Part shown: positions 60,947 through 64,000 of the stretch, piece by piece
Layout: every line of letters starts with the position of its first letter
How positions within the stretch are numbered: the stretch's first letter is position 1
DNA from: UBA5078 sp051252515
GTDB taxonomy: Bacteria > Pseudomonadota > Gammaproteobacteria > Pseudomonadales > Pseudohongiellaceae
Length of the DNA: 64,000 bases
Direction: 5' to 3'
Assembly: GCA_051252515.1 (NCBI GenBank)
Contig: JBPOFS010000002.1
Coordinates: forward strand, 496,001-560,000
The notes under the pieces: model-generated
The model's input: the letters and a program-made list of their open reading frames with translations, nothing else
What the model was told of the DNA's origin: nothing
Database searches by the model: none
Translations under genes and position numbers: made by a program

Positions 60947-61985
60947 GCAGTCCTACAAGTGTCGTAATGATGCGGTTTCTTAGCAACACTTCTTCTGAGC
61001 TGTTCTCTCCAGTATAGAATTGCAGCTTGCTCGCTAAGGGCTCTGGCGGATAAATCAAAGGGTTGTTGCGAAATTCATTGCTTTGCAGTGCCTGCGCAGC
61101 GTCGTTAGTAGTGGCGATCCCTAGTGTTTCAGAATTTTGTGCGGCAATCTCGGGAATGTTGAGGTAATCAATAAAATCCATGGCTAGCTCAGCGTGTGCT
61201 GAGTTATTGAGTATCCCTAAACATTCGCCCCATTTTATACTGCCTTCTTTTGGGATCACATACTCCCAATTGTCATTGCCACTGATGGTGTTCATTTCTT
61301 TTTCATCGCCCGTATACGCTAAAGCTAAATGCAATTCATCGGCCAGAGGGTCGTTTTGAATGAATGAAATAGCATAGTCGAATGTGAGAATGGACGGTAA
61401 GAGCGCTTGGAGCTCGGTAAACACTTCTCGTAGGAGTTCTCTGTCATTACTGGACGCGGGTTCATTACGTGCAAACAGTGACGGCGAAAGCGTGTCGCCA
61501 AAGTTTTCTAAGAAACCAATATGCCCCACTAAGGCTGGAGAGGGAGTAAGCAGGTCTTGCCACGAGTTTGGTGGGGTAGCGAGCTTGTCCTTGCGATAGA
61601 CTAATCCGAGGGTGCCCCATAAATAGGGCGTCGTATAAGGCGCACATTTCTGTGCCCAGTCATTGTTTGCATGGGCAAGATTGGCTGTCGGTTTGTAGCG
61701 ATCGATTGCAAGGAAGGTGCCGCGTTTTCCAAACATTGCTGCCGTAATCGGATCAATCGTGACTAAGTCGATCTGCGAGACTTCCGGAGTATTGAGTATA
61801 TTGTCGCGCACCGCTTCTGAGTCGAAGTGGATCTGCTTAACGCGCGCCCCTGATCTGTCTTCCCATTGCGCGATAACGTCATCGTCAAAATAGGCTTCCC
61901 AGGTCAATATGGTCAGGGTATCGGCATTGGCAGTCGCGCCTAATAGGCTGCAAGCTAGTGCCACACTCAGTTTTAATTTCCGCAT
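60933..61985 (-). CDS. PotD/NspS-like periplasmic polyamine-binding protein
   Basis: A 350-residue binding protein with a signal peptide (MRKLKLSVALACSLLGATAN, cut after ANA). It resembles the spermidine/putrescine-binding protein PotD along its length: LTILTWEAYFDDDVIAQWED at the N-terminus (the Trp and Tyr of PotD's site kept), YTTPYLWGTLGLVYRKDKL, and EGSIKWGECLGI near PotD's Trp255/Asp257 (Glu here). No transporter permease or ATPase gene is next to it. Instead its stop overlaps the GGDEF-EAL sensor, so it is more likely a ligand reporter than an importer. The exact polyamine is unknown. Confidence 0.83.
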   Translation of the reverse strand: MRKLKLSVALACSLLGATANADTLTILTWEAYFDDDVIAQWEDRSGARVKQIHFDSEAVRDNILNTPEVSQIDLVTIDPITAAMFGKRGTFLAIDRYKPTANLAHANNDWAQKCAPYTTPYLWGTLGLVYRKDKLATPPNSWQDLLTPSPALVGHIGFLENFGDTLSPSLFARNEPASSNDRELLREVFTELQALLPSILTFDYAISFIQNDPLADELHLALAYTGDEKEMNTISGNDNWEYVIPKEGSIKWGECLGILNNSAHAELAMDFIDYLNIPEIAAQNSETLGIATTNDAAQALQSNEFRNNPLIYPPEPLASKLQFYTGENSSEEVLLRNRIITTLVGLHEPQ

Positions 61986-62013
61986 GCTTATAGTTTCGTA
62001 AGATAGTGCGCAA

Positions 62014-62040
62014 ATTATAGGCGTTCTCGACGAGAAACGC
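62014..62040 (-). promoter_or_regulatory. Predicted promoter with operator-like palindrome upstream of the PotD-like gene
   Basis: On the minus strand a perfect TATAAT (complement of 62014-62019) lies 28 bp before the ATG. Just upstream, over the -35 zone, GCGTTCTCG and CGAGAAACGC (62021-62040) form a near-perfect inverted repeat with one extra A. No good -35 is seen, as expected for an activator-dependent or regulated promoter. Confidence 0.5.
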
Positions 62041-62134
62041 TGAATTGCTTCATAAAATGAGCCAAAGTTGTCCCGATTTATTCCATTTTGGGCTTAGTTG
62101 GCTTGGGGGCTGCCTGAAATAGCCGAGATACGGA

Positions 62135-63013
62135 CTAGTTGCTGCGTACTTTGTCTAAATGCGCGCACATTTGTAAGGCGCCACTCAATACGCGCAAGCT
62201 ATGTCGTTGCACTAGGTCTGGTGGGATGAAATAGAGGTGGTCGTTGCTGACAGCCTGCATTTGCGGCCAACGGCGCCAGTCGTCTAGCCATTCTGGGCGA
62301 GCGATATCCATGCCGCTCGCAATGATGGTTTCGGGGTCGCGAGCGAGCACTGATTCGATGCTGATTTTAGGGGCTAAGCCTTGGTCAGAAAAAATATTGT
62401 GACCGCCACATAAGGTGATGATGTCATTAATTAATTCGTCGCCGCCAACGCTAATGAGTGGCTCGTTCCACACTTGATAAAAGACGGAGACTTCTGAGGC
62501 GTCTTCATAACGGCTCTGCAAGGTGTCTAATTGCTCGTTGAAGTAGCGTGAAGCGGCATCGCTAGTGCTTTGTGTACCAGCCAGTTGGCCAAAATTTTCA
62601 ATTTGATGAGCGATACTAGTCAAAGTCCGTGGTTCAGCGATATAGACATTAAATCCTAGGTCTATCAGTCGCTGGACCGCTGCTTGTGGGTTGCCGCTCT
62701 GCCACGCCACGATGAGGTCTGGACCAAACGCTACGATAGCCTCCATGTCCAATAGGTTGTAGCGTCCCACGACTGGGATTCCCTGCGCTTGTGGCGGGTA
62801 GTCACTGTATTCGCTTACTCCGACAATACGATTGCCAGCCCCTGCGACAAAGAGGAGCTCGGTGAGCGAAGGGGCGAGGCTGATAATGCGTTGGGCTGGA
62901 CCGGTCAAAGTGACTTGTCTGCCGGCATCATCGATTACGGAGATACTTTGGGCTTGGCTATTGCTGCTGTAGCAGCAAAGCGTCAGCGCGATAATCCGCC
63001 ACAGTCCCCGCAT
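62135..63013 (-). CDS. btuF: Cobalamin-binding periplasmic protein BtuF
   Basis: Substrate-binding protein of the B12 importer. Signal peptide (MRGLWRIIALTLCCYSSNSQ, cut after AQA), then IISLAPSLTELLFVAGAGNR, VGVSEYSDYPPQAQGIPVVG and the FGPDLIVAWQSGNP segment, all typical of BtuF-like class III binding proteins. Length 292 against 266 in E. coli. The stop of cobO overlaps its ATG by one base. No btuC/btuD is in the window. Together with cobO and the BtuB-type receptor it forms a cobalamin uptake and activation set. Confidence 0.9.
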   Translation of the reverse strand: MRGLWRIIALTLCCYSSNSQAQSISVIDDAGRQVTLTGPAQRIISLAPSLTELLFVAGAGNRIVGVSEYSDYPPQAQGIPVVGRYNLLDMEAIVAFGPDLIVAWQSGNPQAAVQRLIDLGFNVYIAEPRTLTSIAHQIENFGQLAGTQSTSDAASRYFNEQLDTLQSRYEDASEVSVFYQVWNEPLISVGGDELINDIITLCGGHNIFSDQGLAPKISIESVLARDPETIIASGMDIARPEWLDDWRRWPQMQAVSNDHLYFIPPDLVQRHSLRVLSGALQMCAHLDKVRSN

Positions 63014-63621
63014 TAGTAATCGATTCCTTTCTGTACGCGAATTCCATTGTTGAAAGCGTGTTTTATGTCTTGAACTTCACTGACGGTGTCTGCCAAGTCG
63101 ATTAACGCCTCATTGGCATTGCGGCCTGTCACGATGACATGTTGATGGGCAGGACGACCGCGTAAGCCCGACAGCACCTCTTGCGCATCAAGATAGCCGT
63201 AGGTCAGCATATAGGTGATTTCATCGAGTAAAACCACGTCGACATCAGGGTTCTTCAATAAGGCTGCTGCGTGCTCCCATGTGGCTTTCGCGGCTAGAAT
63301 GTCGCCTTCACGGTCTTGAGTTTCCCAGGTAAAGCCTGTGTTCATTACATGGAATTCCACCAAGGGGTGTGATGCGAACAACAGCTGTTCTCCGCATTCC
63401 CATTGCCCCTTGATGAATTGAACGACTCCGCAACGTAATCCGTGGCCCACACTGCGCGCGAGCATCCCAAAGGCAGAAGAGCTCTTGCCTTTGCCGTTGC
63501 CGGTTAGCACGACCATCAAGCCTTTATCGATGTCGGCCGCGGCGATGCGTTCGTCGACATGCGCTTTCTTGCGTTGCATGGCGCGTTTGTGCCGTTGATT
63601 ACGTTCTGTGTCGTTCTCCAT
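63013..63621 (-). CDS. cobO: Cob(I)yrinic acid a,c-diamide adenosyltransferase
   Basis: CobO/BtuR/CobA-type enzyme adding the 5'-deoxyadenosyl group to cobalamin or its precursors. P-loop LTGNGKGKSSSAFG, then GVVQFIKGQW, a Walker-B-like VVLLDEITYML, and the closing VTGRNANEALIDLADTVSEV. Length 202 (E. coli 196). The Lys/Arg-rich N-terminus (MENDTERNQRHKRAMQRKKA) is family-typical. It follows the receptor gene by 18 bp and overlaps btuF by one base. Confidence 0.93.
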   Translation of the reverse strand: MENDTERNQRHKRAMQRKKAHVDERIAAADIDKGLMVVLTGNGKGKSSSAFGMLARSVGHGLRCGVVQFIKGQWECGEQLLFASHPLVEFHVMNTGFTWETQDREGDILAAKATWEHAAALLKNPDVDVVLLDEITYMLTYGYLDAQEVLSGLRGRPAHQHVIVTGRNANEALIDLADTVSEVQDIKHAFNNGIRVQKGIDY

Positions 63622-63639
63622 ACTAGCCTCTTATATGAA

Positions 63640-64000
63640 TTAGAAGTTTACTCTAAAGCCTACATGAGCGACGCGCCCAGTAGCGTTGTAACCAAGAATT
63701 TCTTCGTTGTCTTGGTCGAACACGTTCTCTAGGCGTGCAAACAACTGTACTGATTCATTCAGTTTGAAGCTAGAGGTCAGGTCGAACACTTCAATAGCGT
63801 CTAACGATACAGGTACGCCACCTAGAGCGTCTTCTGTGTCCGCTGAACGGCGATAGTAGGCCGACACTAAGGTGCGCTCATCACTGCTATTCCAGGCAAG
63901 GCTCAAGTTAGCGAGGTTGCGAGGGCGCAATTGGCGCTGGCTGCCATTAGGGCGCTCAGTTTCGTTATAAGTGTAATTGGCCTGTAGATTCAACTGTGCA
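63640..64000 (-). CDS. btuB: TonB-dependent receptor, BtuB-like, C-terminal part (partial)
   Basis: The C-terminal ~120 residues of an outer-membrane beta-barrel; the frame runs off the window edge, so the 5' part is missing. Alternating strand pattern (LQANYTYNETER, LANLSLAWNSSDERTLVSAY, LFARLENVFDQDNEE) and a final aromatic residue (VGFRVNF) are typical of TonB-dependent receptors. The assignment to BtuB rests on cobO and btuF directly downstream. A cobalamin riboswitch would be expected outside the window. Confidence 0.75.
   Translation of the reverse strand, partial: AQLNLQANYTYNETERPNGSQRQLRPRNLANLSLAWNSSDERTLVSAYYRRSADTEDALGGVPVSLDAIEVFDLTSSFKLNESVQLFARLENVFDQDNEEILGYNATGRVAHVGFRVNF

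Overview
The window is a contiguous piece of a gammaproteobacterial chromosome. Markers for this are the rnr-rlmB-rpsF-rpsR-(DUF2232)-rplI-dnaB-alr-radA order, a Pseudomonas-type ornithine decarboxylase, RlmKL, RlmJ, EttA, the EarP/EF-P Arg32 pair, and the glyA-nrdR-ribD-ribE-ribBA-ribH-nusB-thiL-pgpA-ribA cluster. Several periplasmic PQQ enzymes, YceI proteins and no priB next to rpsF suggest a marine Pseudomonadales/Cellvibrionales-like lineage (Spongiibacter/Halieaceae type). This placement is inference; the species is not determined. Base composition looks even. I saw no prophage, insertion sequence, CRISPR array, tRNA or rRNA gene.

Layout: 1-3.8 kb is the end of RNase R, RlmB and the S6/S18/L9 ribosomal operon, with a good promoter and a leader hairpin that fits S6:S18 autoregulation. 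3.8-7.8 kb holds dnaB, alr and radA. 7.8-12.9 kb holds a YadG/YadH-like ABC pair, a DUF599 protein, a TcyP-like cystine symporter and speC (minus). 13.1-16.7 kb encodes a heterodimeric MdlA/MdlB exporter with one canonical and one degenerate ATP site. 16.7-20 kb (minus) is an operon of a PQQ dehydrogenase and two YceI proteins. 20.4-25.3 kb has pyruvate phosphate dikinase and, divergently, earP-efp. 25.4-33.3 kb has a tiny lysine-rich protein, an ATP-grasp enzyme, a minus-strand run (methyltransferase, VTT membrane protein, RlmKL, two cupins) and a sodium:solute symporter. 33.3-41.5 kb is rlmJ and three tandem paralogous PQQ dehydrogenases of about 692 residues, each followed by its own terminator. 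41.5-47.4 kb has gap, a DUF748/AsmA-like protein and a DnaT-like/lambda-P-like replication gene pair. 47.4-50.3 kb (minus) has an EEP-family protein and EttA. 50.6-58.6 kb is the glyA and riboflavin/thiamine/NusB cluster. 58.6-62 kb (minus) is a PotD-like binding protein overlapping a GGDEF-EAL membrane protein. 62.1-64 kb (minus) is the cobalamin set btuF, cobO and the end of a BtuB-type receptor.

Most promising for follow-up: (i) the PotD-like/GGDEF-EAL operon, which looks like the NspS-MbaA polyamine-sensing c-di-GMP system of Vibrio cholerae; (ii) the three tandem PQQ dehydrogenases with a shared leader, plus a fourth enzyme in an operon with two YceI proteins; (iii) a chromosomal replication module made of a protein with three DnaT-type repeats overlapping a lambda-P-like protein.
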